Below, piece by piece: positions 1-10,463 of a stretch of DNA of 64,000 nucleotides. A model generated the notes under the pieces. That model ran no database searches. It was not told the DNA's origin and was given only the letters and a program-made list of their open reading frames with translations. The first letter of the stretch is position 1. Each line of letters starts with the position of its first letter. The stretch covers positions 1 to 64,000 of the forward strand of contig JAKPKY010000003.1 in the NCBI GenBank assembly GCA_029553505.1, in the 5' to 3' direction. This stretch comes from Planctomycetota bacterium. GTDB taxonomy: Bacteria > Planctomycetota > Phycisphaerae > SM23-33. The translations under genes were made by a program, and so were the position numbers.

Positions 1-1174
1 GGCGGTCGCCCCCCGCTTTCACGCCGGCCATCAGGATGTTCTCGGTGGCCATGAACGGAAGCTCCGCCGCCACCGCTGCCTCGATCACCGCCGGATACAC
101 CACCAGCCCCTGCGCGACGTTCAGCACGATCAGCAGCGCCGCGTCGGCCGACAGGAACGCCTCCGTCATCGCCAGGCGCTTGTTGGCCGAATCGTCCAGC
201 GTGCGCTCGAACCACTGCTCCGCGGCCGTGTGCAGCGGGCTCTGCGCCACGTCCATCAGGAACCGCGCCAGCGCCGTCGCCCGCTCGCACCGCATCGGGT
301 TGCGCTTGTAGGCCATCGCGCTGGAGCCCACCTGCGTAGACTCGAAGGGCTCCTCCATCTCCTTGCGGTGCGCCAGCAGGCGGATGTCGTTGCAGAACTT
401 GTGCACGCTCGCGCCGATCCCCGCGAGCACCTGCGCCACGGCGGCGTCGATTTTCCGGCTGTAGGTCTGCCCGGTGATGGCGGCGATTTTCTCGAAGCCC
501 ATCTTCTTCGCCACCATCCGTTCCAGCTCGAGCACCTTGTCGTGGTCGCCGTCGAACAGCGCCAGGAAGCTCGCCTGCGTGCCGGTGGTTCCCTTGACGC
601 CGCGGAATTCCAGGCACTCCAGGCGGAACTCCAGGTCGCGCAGGTCCATGACGAACTCGCGGCACCACAGCGCCGCGCGCTTGCCCACCGTCGTCAGCTG
701 CGCCGGCTGGAAGTGCGTGAACGCCAGGCACGGCAGGTCGCGGTACTTGTCGGCGAACTTCCCCAGCGCGTCGATGATGTTGACCAGACGCCCGCGCAGG
801 ATTTCCAGACCCTCGCGCATCTGGATCATGTCGGTGTTGCAGTTGACGAACTGGCTGGTGGCGCCCAGGTGGATGATCGCGCGGGCGGCGGGCGCCGCAT
901 CGCCAAAGGCGTAAATGTGCGCCATCACGTCGTGACGGAGCTTCTTCTCATACTCGGCCGCCAGGTCGTAGCCGATGTCGTCGAGGTGCGCCGCCATCTG
1001 CCGGAGCTGCTCGCTGGAAATGTCCAGCCCGAGCGCCTTCTGCGCTTCGGCCAGCGCCAGCCAGAGCCTGCGCCAAGTGGAAAACTTCCGCTGGTCGCTG
1101 AACAGCTCCCGCATTTCCCGGCTGGCGTAGCGTCCTTCCAGCGGGCTGACGTAGGTGTTCCTTCGGTCGTCCAT
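1..1174 (-). CDS. purB: Adenylosuccinate lyase (C-terminus truncated by window edge)
   Basis: Reverse-strand translation [28 protein letters not shown]...[10 protein letters not shown]...[17 protein letters not shown]...[17 protein letters not shown]; signature [10 protein letters not shown] of the fumarase/aspartase superfamily. Not in the ORF track because it runs off the edge. Confidence 0.95.
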   Translation of the reverse strand, partial: MDDRRNTYVSPLEGRYASREMRELFSDQRKFSTWRRLWLALAEAQKALGLDISSEQLRQMAAHLDDIGYDLAAEYEKKLRHDVMAHIYAFGDAAPAARAIIHLGATSQFVNCNTDMIQMREGLEILRGRLVNIIDALGKFADKYRDLPCLAFTHFQPAQLTTVGKRAALWCREFVMDLRDLEFRLECLEFRGVKGTTGTQASFLALFDGDHDKVLELERMVAKKMGFEKIAAITGQTYSRKIDAAVAQVLAGIGASVHKFCNDIRLLAHRKEMEEPFESTQVGSSAMAYKRNPMRCERATALARFLMDVAQSPLHTAAEQWFERTLDDSANKRLAMTEAFLSADAALLIVLNVAQGLVVYPAVIEAAVAAELPFMATENILMAGVKAGGDR

Positions 1175-1399
1175 GGCGTTCGGAGTGTACCGCAACGGCG
1201 GGGGTTTGTCACCTGTCCAGGGGGGCAAATCGCACACAGTGCGCTGCCCGCCGGCCGCCGGATTTTTCCGACCCCCCTCGGGAAAATGAGAAATTTTTTC
1301 TTCCGGCCCGGCCGGGAGTTGCGGCGGCAAAACGCATTTTCGCGCGACTCCTGGGCAGCGCACCGCCGAGCGCGCCGGGAAAGGGTGAGGAGCGACATC

Positions 1400-3013
1400 A
1401 TGGGATTCGACCTGACAAACTTCCGCGACCCGCATCTCGACGCCGAGTATCTCGCCCACGTGGTCAGTCGGCAATCGCACCGGACCGAGGCCCGCTTCGA
1501 GCGGCTGTGGAACTATTTCCGCAACCCGCTGCTTCCGGCGGTCGGCCCGGCCGCCGAGGCGCTCAACGGGAACAGCCGCCCCTATCTCCAGGCGCAGGAA
1601 GTCGGACTGCCCGCCCGCATCACCGGCGTCCATCGCGGGGGAATTTCCGACCACCTCACCGACCTCCGCCGCAAGGAGGTCGTCATCGAGAACGACATCG
1701 GCTGGCGCGTCCAGACGATGGTCGAGTTCCTTTTCGGGCGTCGCCCGATGATCCGCTCGCTCGCGGCCGATCCGCGGCAGGCGCGGACCGTCGAAACGGT
1801 CCTCGCCCACCTGCTCGAAGCCAACGGCGGCCTGGCGTTCCTCCAGGAGCTCGCGCTGCTGGGGGCCGTGTTCGGCTTCGTCGACGTTGCCCTTCGCACC
1901 CCTGCCGGCGACATGTCCGCCGACTCCGCCGAACTTTCCCTTCCCCCCCCTCTCGACGAACCCGTCTCTCCCCCGCGCCGGCAGGGCGATGCCTCGGCCT
2001 CCGACGGCCGACAGGATGACGGCACGGACCCCGCGCCGGCCCGGTCTAACACCTCCCTTGCACGGGCCATCCGGTTCGCCCGCACGCTTCGGCTCGAGAC
2101 CATCGAGGCCGGGCGGGTCCTGCCCATCCTGGACGAGAACGATTACCGCCGCGTCCGCTACTGGGTGCAGCGGTTCGAGAAGCACCCGCCCCGCCTGGCC
2201 TCGCAGGATCGCCCGTGGTGGCGTCTGGGCCGCGGCCCGGCCGCTCCGTCCCCCGAAACCGTCGAGGTCGTCGAGATTCTCGGCCCGACGTGGTGGCAAC
2301 GGTATGAGAACGGCCGCCTGGCGGTCGAGGGTCCCAACGCGCTCGGGCGGCTGCCCGTCGTGCACATTCCCAACCTCGCCGTCCCCGGCGCGTACGAGGG
2401 GCTCAGCGACGTCGAACCGCTCATTCCCCTCCAGGACGAACTCAACACCCGCCTGAGCGACCGGGCGCATCGCGTCACGTACCAGTCGTTCCGCATGTAC
2501 CTGGGCAAGGGCATCGACGACTTCCTGGAGCGCCCGGTCGGCCCGGGGCAGATGTGGGCCACCACGAACATCGACGCCTCCATCCAGGAATTCGGCGCCG
2601 ACAGCGGCTCGCCCAGCGAGGACGCCCACATCGACCAGGTCCGCCAGGCGATGGACAAGGTCTCCGGCGTCACGCCGCTGGCGGCAGGGCTGATCCGCGG
2701 GAACGTGGGCAACCTCACCAGCGCTGCGGCGCTGAAGGTGGTGCTGGCCGGCCTGCTCGCCCGCACCGCCCGCAAGCGCCTGACCTACGGCGAGGGGCTC
2801 CAGCGGATCGTGGAAATGAGCCTGGCCGTGCTCGACCGGTTCGGCGCGCTGCGAACCGCGCCAGCCGACCGCCGCGTCGAGATCCACTGGCCCAGCCCGC
2901 TGCCCAGCGACGAGTCGGAGCAGCTCCGCAACGCCCAGATCAAGGCGCAGCTCGGCGTGCCCGCGGAACGGATTCTCGCCGAGCTCGGCTACGGACCTGA
3001 GAACAACGAATGA
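1400..3013 (+). CDS. Phage portal protein (SPP1 gp6-like)
   Basis: C-terminal part of ORF 230..3013, starting at ATG 1400 after [28 protein letters not shown]...LPVVHIPN...[40 protein letters not shown]...[20 protein letters not shown] is typical of portal proteins. Confidence 0.85.
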   Translation: MGFDLTNFRDPHLDAEYLAHVVSRQSHRTEARFERLWNYFRNPLLPAVGPAAEALNGNSRPYLQAQEVGLPARITGVHRGGISDHLTDLRRKEVVIENDIGWRVQTMVEFLFGRRPMIRSLAADPRQARTVETVLAHLLEANGGLAFLQELALLGAVFGFVDVALRTPAGDMSADSAELSLPPPLDEPVSPPRRQGDASASDGRQDDGTDPAPARSNTSLARAIRFARTLRLETIEAGRVLPILDENDYRRVRYWVQRFEKHPPRLASQDRPWWRLGRGPAAPSPETVEVVEILGPTWWQRYENGRLAVEGPNALGRLPVVHIPNLAVPGAYEGLSDVEPLIPLQDELNTRLSDRAHRVTYQSFRMYLGKGIDDFLERPVGPGQMWATTNIDASIQEFGADSGSPSEDAHIDQVRQAMDKVSGVTPLAAGLIRGNVGNLTSAAALKVVLAGLLARTARKRLTYGEGLQRIVEMSLAVLDRFGALRTAPADRRVEIHWPSPLPSDESEQLRNAQIKAQLGVPAERILAELGYGPENNE

Positions 3014-3045
3014 CCCCGCGCAAAAACCAAGCGAAAGGAACCCCC

Positions 3046-3624
3046 ATGACAGAGCAGCAGGATATCCCGGTCGAGGCCGAACCGCGGGACGACAGCCCCG
3101 CCGAAAGCCCCGCCCCCGGACGGCTCGTGCCGGTGGCCGAGTCCATCCGGTATCGCCGGCGGGCGCAGCAGGCCGAGGCCCGGATTCACGATCTGGAACA
3201 GCAGTTCCGCGAAGTCCAGGCGCAGCTCGAGGACCAGCGCAACCAGCTCGCGCTGGCCGAGGCCCAGCGCGACGAGGCCCGTCAGCAGATTCTCTTCGCC
3301 GAGAACCGCATCGCGGCCGAGAGGGCCCTCGTCGAGTCCGGCGTGACCGATCTTGAGGCGGCGTCGATTCTGCTGTCCAAGCGCGTGGACCTCAACGAGC
3401 CGCTCGGGGCCGACGCCCTCGGCCGGCACGTCGAGCAACTCCTGCTCGACAAGCCGTACCTTCGCGCGGCGGCGGGCGGGCTTCCCCCGCCGACGGCCGC
3501 CCCGAAGCCCCGGCAGGCTCCCGCGGCCGACCTGGCCGACGCCGCGCGACGCGCCGCCCACAGCGGAAACCGGCGCGACGTCGCCGACTACCTGCGTCTC
3601 CGCAGGCAACTGGCAACCCACTGA
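3046..3624 (+). CDS. Phage scaffold-like protein
   Basis: Coiled-coil, acidic N-terminus, located between portal and capsid; RBS GAAAGGAA before ATG 3046 (upstream ATG at 3010 also possible). Confidence 0.55.
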   Translation: MTEQQDIPVEAEPRDDSPAESPAPGRLVPVAESIRYRRRAQQAEARIHDLEQQFREVQAQLEDQRNQLALAEAQRDEARQQILFAENRIAAERALVESGVTDLEAASILLSKRVDLNEPLGADALGRHVEQLLLDKPYLRAAAGGLPPPTAAPKPRQAPAADLADAARRAAHSGNRRDVADYLRLRRQLATH

Positions 3625-3653
3625 CCCCTTTTCCCACACAGGAGAAACCATCC

Positions 3654-4814
3654 ATGGCATTCACAGGCAAGGCAACCTACTCGGCCGGCGCGACGCTGCC
3701 GGAACTCGCCGAGGACGTGTCGGACATCGTCAGCATCGTCTCGCCGTACGAGACGCCCCTGCTGGACCACCTGGGCGACGCGCCCCGCGCCGCCGGCAGC
3801 ACCTACCACGAGTGGCTCGAGGACGAGCTGCTGCCCAACACCGACGCCGTCAACGATGACACGTGGACCGACCCCGCCGCCGACACGACCTTCGGCGTGG
3901 CGCACGCGGCGCGATTCCGCGTCGGCGACCAGCTGCGTCCCCACGGCAGCGGCGAGTTGATGCTCGTGACGGACGTCGACACCGGCGCCGGCACCCTCAC
4001 CGTCACTCGCGGCTACGGCGGCTCCACGCCCGAAGACCTTTCCGACGCCCAGGTGCTGCACATCCTGGGCAACGCCGCCCTCGAGGGCGACGACGCCCCG
4101 GCCGCCCGCTTCACCACCCGCGTCCGCAAGGGAAACTGGACGCAGATCTTCACCTCCGCCGTCCGCGTCAGCGGGTCCGACCTGGCCGTCCGCAAGGTCG
4201 CCGTCAGCGACGAACTGGACTACCAGAAGCAGGAGCGCCTCCGCGAACTGCTCCGCGACCTGGAGAACACCGTCGTCAACGGCATCGCCCCCGTCAGCAA
4301 CCCGCAGGGCGGCGAGTCCGTCCGCCGGACGATGCGCGGAATCCTGCCCAGCCTGACGACAAACGTCTTTTCGCCCGGCGCCGACGGATTCCCCGCCGAC
4401 ACCGACCTCACCGAGGCGCAGCTCAACCTCGCACTGCGGAGCATCTGGGAGCAGGCGTCCAGCCGCATCGACACCCTCGTCGTCAACGGAAAGCAGAAGC
4501 GGCGGATCAACTCGTTCCTCACCTCCGGTCGGGCGTACGGACCGGCCGACACGTCGTACCGCGACCTGGTGAGCGTCTACGAGAGCGACTTCGGCGTCTG
4601 CCGCGTCATCCTCTGCCGGGCCGTGCCCGCCGACACGGTGCTGCTGCTGGACTCCGGACGGATCGACGTGCTGCCGCTGGCCGGGCGCAGCTTCCACTAC
4701 AAGCCGCTGGCCAGCGCCGGCGACTACGAGGCCGGCGAGGTCATCGGCGAATACACGCTGGAACTCCGCAACGAGAACGCCCACGGGCTCATCACCGGCC
4801 TGAGCATCTCCTAG
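3654..4814 (+). CDS. Major capsid protein, SU10-like (DUF5309 type)
   Basis: LAEDVSDIVSIVSPYETPLLDHLGDA..STYHEWLEDELLP ... NGKQKRRINSFLTSGRA..YESDFGVCRVILCRAVPADTVLLLD..GEVIGEYTLELRNENAHGLITGL. Confidence 0.85.
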   Translation: MAFTGKATYSAGATLPELAEDVSDIVSIVSPYETPLLDHLGDAPRAAGSTYHEWLEDELLPNTDAVNDDTWTDPAADTTFGVAHAARFRVGDQLRPHGSGELMLVTDVDTGAGTLTVTRGYGGSTPEDLSDAQVLHILGNAALEGDDAPAARFTTRVRKGNWTQIFTSAVRVSGSDLAVRKVAVSDELDYQKQERLRELLRDLENTVVNGIAPVSNPQGGESVRRTMRGILPSLTTNVFSPGADGFPADTDLTEAQLNLALRSIWEQASSRIDTLVVNGKQKRRINSFLTSGRAYGPADTSYRDLVSVYESDFGVCRVILCRAVPADTVLLLDSGRIDVLPLAGRSFHYKPLASAGDYEAGEVIGEYTLELRNENAHGLITGLSIS

Positions 4815-4946
4815 CGGCATCGAACCCCGGCGCGAGGCGCCGGGCCTGTCCCGCCCGCGCCACGCCCGCGACAGCGGACCGGCGACCGGCAGACTGGGCG
4901 GGACAAACCCCGCGCCTCGCACCCGACCACCAACGAGGAAACGACC

Positions 4947-5600
4947 ATGAGCGAATTCTGCCAGGACAGGGACCTGCTGGGCATCGAGCCAGGGCTGTTT
5001 CTCGGCGGGGGCTTTGCCGCCCAGCAACTCGTCGGCGGCTCCGACGGACAGCTTTCCGGCACGACCTTCACCTCGCCCGGAAGCGACTTTTCCGCCGCCG
5101 GCGTGACGGCCGGCATGGTCCTGTGCGTCTACGACGCCTCGCCGGACGAGGGCGTGCCGCTGGAAATCCTCGCCGTGCCCTCCGCGACGACGCTGACGGT
5201 CTCCGTGCTCCGCGCCGAGGCCGACGGCCCGGCCGTTCCGCCCGCGTCCGCCGAGGGCCTGTCGTTCCGCGTCCGCACGTTCCGCCCGCAGATTCGCAAC
5301 GCCTCGGCCGCGCTGGCCGAAAAGCTCCGCCAGCTCGCCGAGACCGCCGGCGTGCAGTCCGCCGACTTCGCCGACTCGTCGCAGCTTTGCCTGACGGCTG
5401 CGTATCTCACGCTGGCGGGCGTGTTCGTGGCCCAGGCCCAAAACGCCGCCGCCCACGACGCCCACTGGATCAAGGCCGAGCATTACCGCCGCGAGTCCGT
5501 CCGCATGCAGCTCCAGCTCCGCCTGGCGGCCGACGAGGACGGCGACGGCTTCGCCGAGCGGACGCGAACCCTCGGGCACGTGACGCTGAGGAGGTCGTGA
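4947..5600 (+). CDS. Putative head-tail connector / hypothetical phage protein
   Basis: ORF with RBS directly downstream of capsid gene; position only. Confidence 0.5.
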   Translation: MSEFCQDRDLLGIEPGLFLGGGFAAQQLVGGSDGQLSGTTFTSPGSDFSAAGVTAGMVLCVYDASPDEGVPLEILAVPSATTLTVSVLRAEADGPAVPPASAEGLSFRVRTFRPQIRNASAALAEKLRQLAETAGVQSADFADSSQLCLTAAYLTLAGVFVAQAQNAAAHDAHWIKAEHYRRESVRMQLQLRLAADEDGDGFAERTRTLGHVTLRRS

Positions 5601-5601
5601 G

Positions 5602-6030
5602 ATGCCCTCACCCGTGGCGGACATCCTGAACGACATCGTCGAGACGCTCCGGGGCACGGGGCGGTTCGCGCTGGTGACGCTGGGCGAGTGCGCCGCGGCG
5701 ACGGCAACGCCGCGTGCCTGCGTGACACTCGCCGGGCTCGATGAACTTCGCCCCGACGACGCGCCCGGCGCCCGCTGGTTCCGCCTGCGGGCCCGCGTGA
5801 CGGTGCACGCCCGCGCGCATGAGCCGCCGGGCGGAACGATCCGCGCGGCGGAACTGTGCGACGCGGCGAGCGCCCTGCTGGCCGACCCCTTCCGCGCCGG
5901 GCGCTGCCAACACCTGCCTACCGGCGCCGCCACCGAAATCGGCTTCGCCGAACCCGCAGCGCTGCGACGACCCGAGGGGGAAATGTGCCTTTCCGTCCGC
6001 TGCCACTTCCAGACGCAGGACCAGCCATGA
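5602..6030 (+). CDS. Putative tail terminator-like protein
   Basis: Small ORF MPSPVADILNDIVETLRGTG..; size and position match minor tail/terminator proteins; ATGA overlap with next gene. Confidence 0.45.
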   Translation: MPSPVADILNDIVETLRGTGRFALVTLGECAAATATPRACVTLAGLDELRPDDAPGARWFRLRARVTVHARAHEPPGGTIRAAELCDAASALLADPFRAGRCQHLPTGAATEIGFAEPAALRRPEGEMCLSVRCHFQTQDQP

Positions 6031-6434
6031 ACCGCTACACGCGCATCCAGTCCGTGACGTTCGACGGCGTGGACCTCCCCCTGCCGCTCCAGGTGCGCGT
6101 GTCGCGCCGGTGCGAGCCGCAGGCGGCAGCCGGCGACGGCGACGCCTTCGTCACGAGCGTTCAGTGCTCCCGGCCGGTCCTGGCGGCGGAGGTGCGCCTG
6201 CGCGGCACGGCCGCGGCGGAGGCGCTGTCGCCGGGGCAGATCGGGACGCTGACGTTCGTCGTCGGCCCTGCCGCCGCGGGCCAGGCGCCGCGCCGCGTCA
6301 CCCTCGCCGGCGCGGTCCTGACGGGCGCGGATGTCGCCTACGAGCAGGCGGGCTTCGCCGAGGCGACGCTGCGGTTTGTCGCCGAGGCCGCCGACGGCCT
6401 GACCGACCCCCACGCCGCGGAGGACGCCCAATGA
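6027..6434 (+). CDS. Hypothetical phage tail protein (possibly tube-like)
   Basis: MNRYTRIQSVTFDGVDLPLPLQV...; in-frame start inside ORF 5856..6434, ATGA overlap with upstream stop. Confidence 0.45.
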   Translation: MNRYTRIQSVTFDGVDLPLPLQVRVSRRCEPQAAAGDGDAFVTSVQCSRPVLAAEVRLRGTAAAEALSPGQIGTLTFVVGPAAAGQAPRRVTLAGAVLTGADVAYEQAGFAEATLRFVAEAADGLTDPHAAEDAQ

Positions 6435-6796
6435 GCACGCTCGACGGAAACAACCTCTTCGGCAGCGGACCGCACGAGATCCACCCCGAGTCCTGGCAGC
6501 GTGCCGTGATGCGCCGCGCCTTCGCCGCTCTCGATGGCGAGCTGGCGATGGACCTGGGCCTGCGCTCGCGACGCATCGTCCAGACCGGGCGGCTCCAGGC
6601 GGCCGGAAGCGACGTGCTCAACCTGCTGCTGGCGCAGATCGAGTGGCTCCTCGACGGCCAACTGCACACGCTCGTCGATTCCTACGGGCGCGTCTACGAT
6701 CGCGTGCTCGTTGAGGAATTCGCCCCGGCCTCGGCCATCCGGCACGGCCGGGGCTTCTGGTGCGATTACCGCATCGTCTACAGACAATTGCCATGA
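6431..6796 (+). CDS. Hypothetical phage structural protein
   Basis: MSTLDGNNLFGSGPHEIHPESWQRAVMRRAF...; ATGA overlap with previous and next genes. Confidence 0.5.
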   Translation: MSTLDGNNLFGSGPHEIHPESWQRAVMRRAFAALDGELAMDLGLRSRRIVQTGRLQAAGSDVLNLLLAQIEWLLDGQLHTLVDSYGRVYDRVLVEEFAPASAIRHGRGFWCDYRIVYRQLP

Positions 6797-7518
6797 GCGA
6801 CGAGTTCACCACCGACAACATCACGCAGCTTCGCGCGGTGCCGCGCGGCACGGGTTGGGAAATCCGCTTCGCCTCCGGCAACGCGGCCTGCTGCCACCAG
6901 CTTTACGTGAACGGCCGGCTGGCCGACTGGACCGACACGGCTGCGCAGCGGGCGTTCGCGCTCGACGTCATTCTCGGCGGCCCGGCCGAGATCCTCGTCG
7001 CGGCCGTCGCGCCGGCGCTGCGACGGACGGACTTATCGGCGCGGCTGTCCGACGCCCAGCGGAACCCCGCGTGGGTGTATCGCGCGTCGGTGGTCCGGTC
7101 CCATCGGCACGGCCGGGGCGACTGCGCCGCGCTGCTGGGGGACCACGCGACCGGACAGATCGACGACTGTCCGCTCGACCGGCAGGAGCTTCGCCCGGCC
7201 TGGCTGGACGAGTGGGGGCTCGGCGCCGGGCCGTTCGGCTCGGGCGGGTTCGGTTACGACGCCGCAGCCGCGCCGGGCTTGCGCGGGGCATTCGGCGCCG
7301 GACCGTTCGGCATCGGCGCGGAACTGCTGGAACTCAGTGCCGCGCTGGCCGAGGAAGGCGCGCACCAGCTTCTCGTGCGGACGATCGCCCCCGACGGCAG
7401 GGGCGCCGACGGCGAGCCGGTTGCCTTTCAGGCCGCCCCGCCGCCCGCGCCGCCCGCTGCCGTCACCATTACCGATTACGACGCCGAAACGCAGACCGTC
7501 ACCATCCAGATTTCGTGA
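6793..7518 (+). CDS. Hypothetical phage protein
   Basis: MSDEFTTDNITQLRAVPRGTGWEIRFASGNAACCHQLYVNGRLADW...; translationally coupled. Confidence 0.5.
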   Translation: MSDEFTTDNITQLRAVPRGTGWEIRFASGNAACCHQLYVNGRLADWTDTAAQRAFALDVILGGPAEILVAAVAPALRRTDLSARLSDAQRNPAWVYRASVVRSHRHGRGDCAALLGDHATGQIDDCPLDRQELRPAWLDEWGLGAGPFGSGGFGYDAAAAPGLRGAFGAGPFGIGAELLELSAALAEEGAHQLLVRTIAPDGRGADGEPVAFQAAPPPAPPAAVTITDYDAETQTVTIQIS

Positions 7519-7527
7519 GGACACCCC

Positions 7528-8256
7528 ATGACCGAACTCTATCCCAGCGACGCGGAACTCAACTCCCTCAGCGGCACCAGCGACCCCGGCCAAGAGGTGC
7601 TCTACATCCCCACCGGTGAATCGCCCTACTACACGAGCTTCTACAAGATGCTCTACCGGCTGCTGGACGCGGCGCGGCGGGCGGGCGACCTGCGGGTCTA
7701 CAAGGACGGCGACCTGACGTTCGGCGTCCGCGCGGGCCGGCTGGCCAACGGGGACAACACGATCGCCTACGCCGGGGCATCCGCGCAGGCGCTGACCAAC
7801 AACGCCACGAACTACATCTACCTGGCCGTCAGCGGCGCGACGGCCACGCTGACGGTCAACACCACGGGTTTTCCCAATCCGTCGGCGACGCCGCACATCC
7901 CGCTGGCGACGATCGTCACCAGCGCCGGCACGTACGCGCACACGGCGATCACCGACTATCGCGGCCGGGCCCTGTACCGCACGCTCAACGCCCTGACCGC
8001 CGCGCTGGCCAACGAGGCGGCGACGTTCTTCGACGCCACGGACATCTCCGGCGCGGAGGCCGAAACGCTTTCGGACGGTTCGAACGCCGACGCCCTGCAC
8101 ATGCACGGGCCGGACGGGCTGGAAGAAACCTACTGCCGCTGGCGCGGCAGCCAGGCCGCCACGCCGACAGAACCGTCCGAAGGCGACCTGTACTGGGATA
8201 CCGCGCTCTCGAAGGTGCGCCAATACGCCGACGGCGCCTGGCGAGACCTGAGCTGA
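7528..8256 (+). CDS. Tail fibre-like protein
   Basis: LTNNATNYIYLAVSGATATLTVNTTGFPNPSATPHIPLATIVTSAGTYAHTAITDYRGR, a pattern typical of phage fibre/structural proteins. Confidence 0.6.
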   Translation: MTELYPSDAELNSLSGTSDPGQEVLYIPTGESPYYTSFYKMLYRLLDAARRAGDLRVYKDGDLTFGVRAGRLANGDNTIAYAGASAQALTNNATNYIYLAVSGATATLTVNTTGFPNPSATPHIPLATIVTSAGTYAHTAITDYRGRALYRTLNALTAALANEAATFFDATDISGAEAETLSDGSNADALHMHGPDGLEETYCRWRGSQAATPTEPSEGDLYWDTALSKVRQYADGAWRDLS

Positions 8257-8314
8257 TCGTCAACGGCCTTTGCTCTTTTCTGTAGCCTGTGGCCTTATTG
8301 AGGTCTGACGCCTG

Positions 8315-10453
8315 ATGTCTTTAGCCTGCTACATCGACGCGGAAGTGCCTTCCCTGGGCGAATGGAGCAGCGTCGTCCAGACGGGCGGTTCCCTGTTCAC
8401 GCAGACGCCCGCCGCCGCCTGGCCCGCGCGGGGCAAGGCGGGCTTCCGCGCCCAGCGCGTGACGACCGGCCTGTGCTACGCCCGCCGCGATTCCACGCTC
8501 GCCCTCGCGCCGGGCGGGGCGATCCACGTCGGCTTCTGGCAGCGATGGGACAGCCTGCCGACCGGGAGCGATTACACGCTCCACGAACTGCTCTCGACGG
8601 TGCCCGCCGGCGAAGACGCGGCGATCCGGTTCTCGACCGCCGGGGCGATCCGGTGGATGGTTCGCAACGACGCCGGCGCGAGCCTGTACACCGACTGGTC
8701 CGCCGCCCTGCCCGCCGGGACGTGGAATCACGTCGTGGTCGCCCTGGGCCGCGCGACGACCAACGTCAGTTCCGACGGCTGGGCGAGCCTGTGGGTAGAC
8801 GGGCGGCTCGTCGGCACGATCGCGGGCATCGACAACTACGACCGGTTCGACTGCAATCCGGGGCTGATCGTCGGGCGGCGGTGGACGGCCTCGGTGAACT
8901 TCACGTTGGACCTCGACGAGATCAAGGTCGGCACGACGCTGGCCGATGTCGAGCCGTTCAGCCCCGAACCGCTGACGGACTACGACGAGCCGCGCCGGAC
9001 GGTGCTGATCGTCCCGGACACGGCCGACGGGCGGACGTTCGCGGCGGACTGCTTTGCGGCCGGGATTCCCCGCGCGAACGTCTGCTACCTGTCCACGGTG
9101 GGGACGGAAACGCTGGCCGACTACGCGACGTTCCAGACGCAGATCGAGACGCCTTTGGCCGCGTTGCTCGCATCGCGCCCGGTCGTCGCCTCGCGCGTGA
9201 CGACGTTTTTAATCGGCCCCGGCGTCCCGGGGTTTTTCAACAGCGGCGGCGTGACCTATTCGGCCACTTCCCGCCTGATGCGCTACGGCACGGCTTTTAA
9301 TCCCGACTCGGCCAACCCGCTGTACGCGCCTTCCGTTGTTTCTCGACCTTCGATCTCCGACCTTCGAACTTCTTCTGTTTATCTTTGTTCACGCATCGAC
9401 GCCGACACCATCGCCAACGCCCAGTCGGTCCTCGCGGCGGGCTTGACGCTGTCGGCGCAAAAGCTGGCCGAAAACGACGTGCTTTATACCGACGATCCGA
9501 TTTACAGCCGCGACGACCATTACGCCGAGCCGTTGCTGCCGCGATCGAACGCGTTGGCGAACATCGAAAACGCCGCGCTGGTCGCAGCCGACGGTTCCGC
9601 CGTGCAGACGCTGCACTCGACCGGTTCGCGCGCGGTCTTCGTGTCGCGAAACGGCGACTCCTGCCCCACATTGCGATCGGCGTCGGGCTGGCCTGCCCAG
9701 GCCGTCCTGAACTGCGGATTCGCGGCCGCGCTGGGCTTTGCCGACGCCGCATGCGACTTCCACGTGGACGCTTTCCTCCGGATGCTGCTGGTTGGCGGGA
9801 GCGTCGCGGAGGCTTTCGCGGTGGCTGTGACGAAACTCGACCACACGTCCGTCGCCGTTGGCTGGCCGGGCCTGACCGTGAGCTTCCCCAAGCGCGGGCG
9901 GAAAATTTATGCCGGCCTGGGCGGGCTGGAAGCAATCGACTTCGACCAGCCCCTCGCCTATGCCCGGCCTGACCAGGACACGCTGTCGCTTCCGCTGCCG
10001 GCGCTGGCTGGCCAGAAGCACGTCCTGCTCTCCCGGAACGTCTCTGCTTCGGGCGTGGAGGAGCGCAACACGCACACGCTGGCCTGGCTGGAACTGGACG
10101 CCGCCGGCGAGGCAACGCCCCTCGCCCCGCCGCCGCCGTTCGACCTGTCGGCCGAGGTCGAAATGCCCGATACGGTCCTGCTGGGCTTTTCCTGGCGGGC
10201 GGAAGACGGCTGGGCCGAGGCCGAACACTTTGAAGTTTTCGCCGACACCGGGGGCGGATTCGACCTGGAAAACCCAATCGCGACCGTCGAGTGCTCCGCC
10301 GGCGGGCCAGGCGACTTTGAGACGCGCCTGGACGGCCTGACGCTGCCGGCCTGGCTGGCAGTTCGCGCCGTCGGCGCGGGTCGCGCCGGCGAGCTGAGCG
10401 CGGCGGTGCTCGTGCCTGCATATCCCGCTCCGCAAGCGCCCGAACTCCTGTAG
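8315..10453 (+). CDS. Large structural protein: LamG/ConA-like N-terminus plus TIGR03790-like domain
   Basis: N-term GAIHVGFWQRWDSLP...GTWNHVVVALGRAT..WASLWVDGRLVGTI (LamG-like); middle RRTVLIVPDTADGRTFAADCFAAGIPRANVCYLSTVGTETLADYATFQTQIETPL... VYLCSRIDADT... AFLRMLLVGGSVAEAFAVAVTKLDHTSVAVGWPGLT resembles TIGR03790. Confidence 0.6.
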   Translation: MSLACYIDAEVPSLGEWSSVVQTGGSLFTQTPAAAWPARGKAGFRAQRVTTGLCYARRDSTLALAPGGAIHVGFWQRWDSLPTGSDYTLHELLSTVPAGEDAAIRFSTAGAIRWMVRNDAGASLYTDWSAALPAGTWNHVVVALGRATTNVSSDGWASLWVDGRLVGTIAGIDNYDRFDCNPGLIVGRRWTASVNFTLDLDEIKVGTTLADVEPFSPEPLTDYDEPRRTVLIVPDTADGRTFAADCFAAGIPRANVCYLSTVGTETLADYATFQTQIETPLAALLASRPVVASRVTTFLIGPGVPGFFNSGGVTYSATSRLMRYGTAFNPDSANPLYAPSVVSRPSISDLRTSSVYLCSRIDADTIANAQSVLAAGLTLSAQKLAENDVLYTDDPIYSRDDHYAEPLLPRSNALANIENAALVAADGSAVQTLHSTGSRAVFVSRNGDSCPTLRSASGWPAQAVLNCGFAAALGFADAACDFHVDAFLRMLLVGGSVAEAFAVAVTKLDHTSVAVGWPGLTVSFPKRGRKIYAGLGGLEAIDFDQPLAYARPDQDTLSLPLPALAGQKHVLLSRNVSASGVEERNTHTLAWLELDAAGEATPLAPPPPFDLSAEVEMPDTVLLGFSWRAEDGWAEAEHFEVFADTGGGFDLENPIATVECSAGGPGDFETRLDGLTLPAWLAVRAVGAGRAGELSAAVLVPAYPAPQAPELL

Positions 10454-10463
10454 GAATGATCCG

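Noticed and set aside
230-1399. N-terminal part of ORF 230..3013
   Set aside because: Overlaps purB on the opposite strand; real portal start is ATG 1400.
3588-6431. 947-aa minus-strand ORF
   Set aside because: Antisense to capsid and connector genes with clear RBS and homology on + strand; low-complexity translation.
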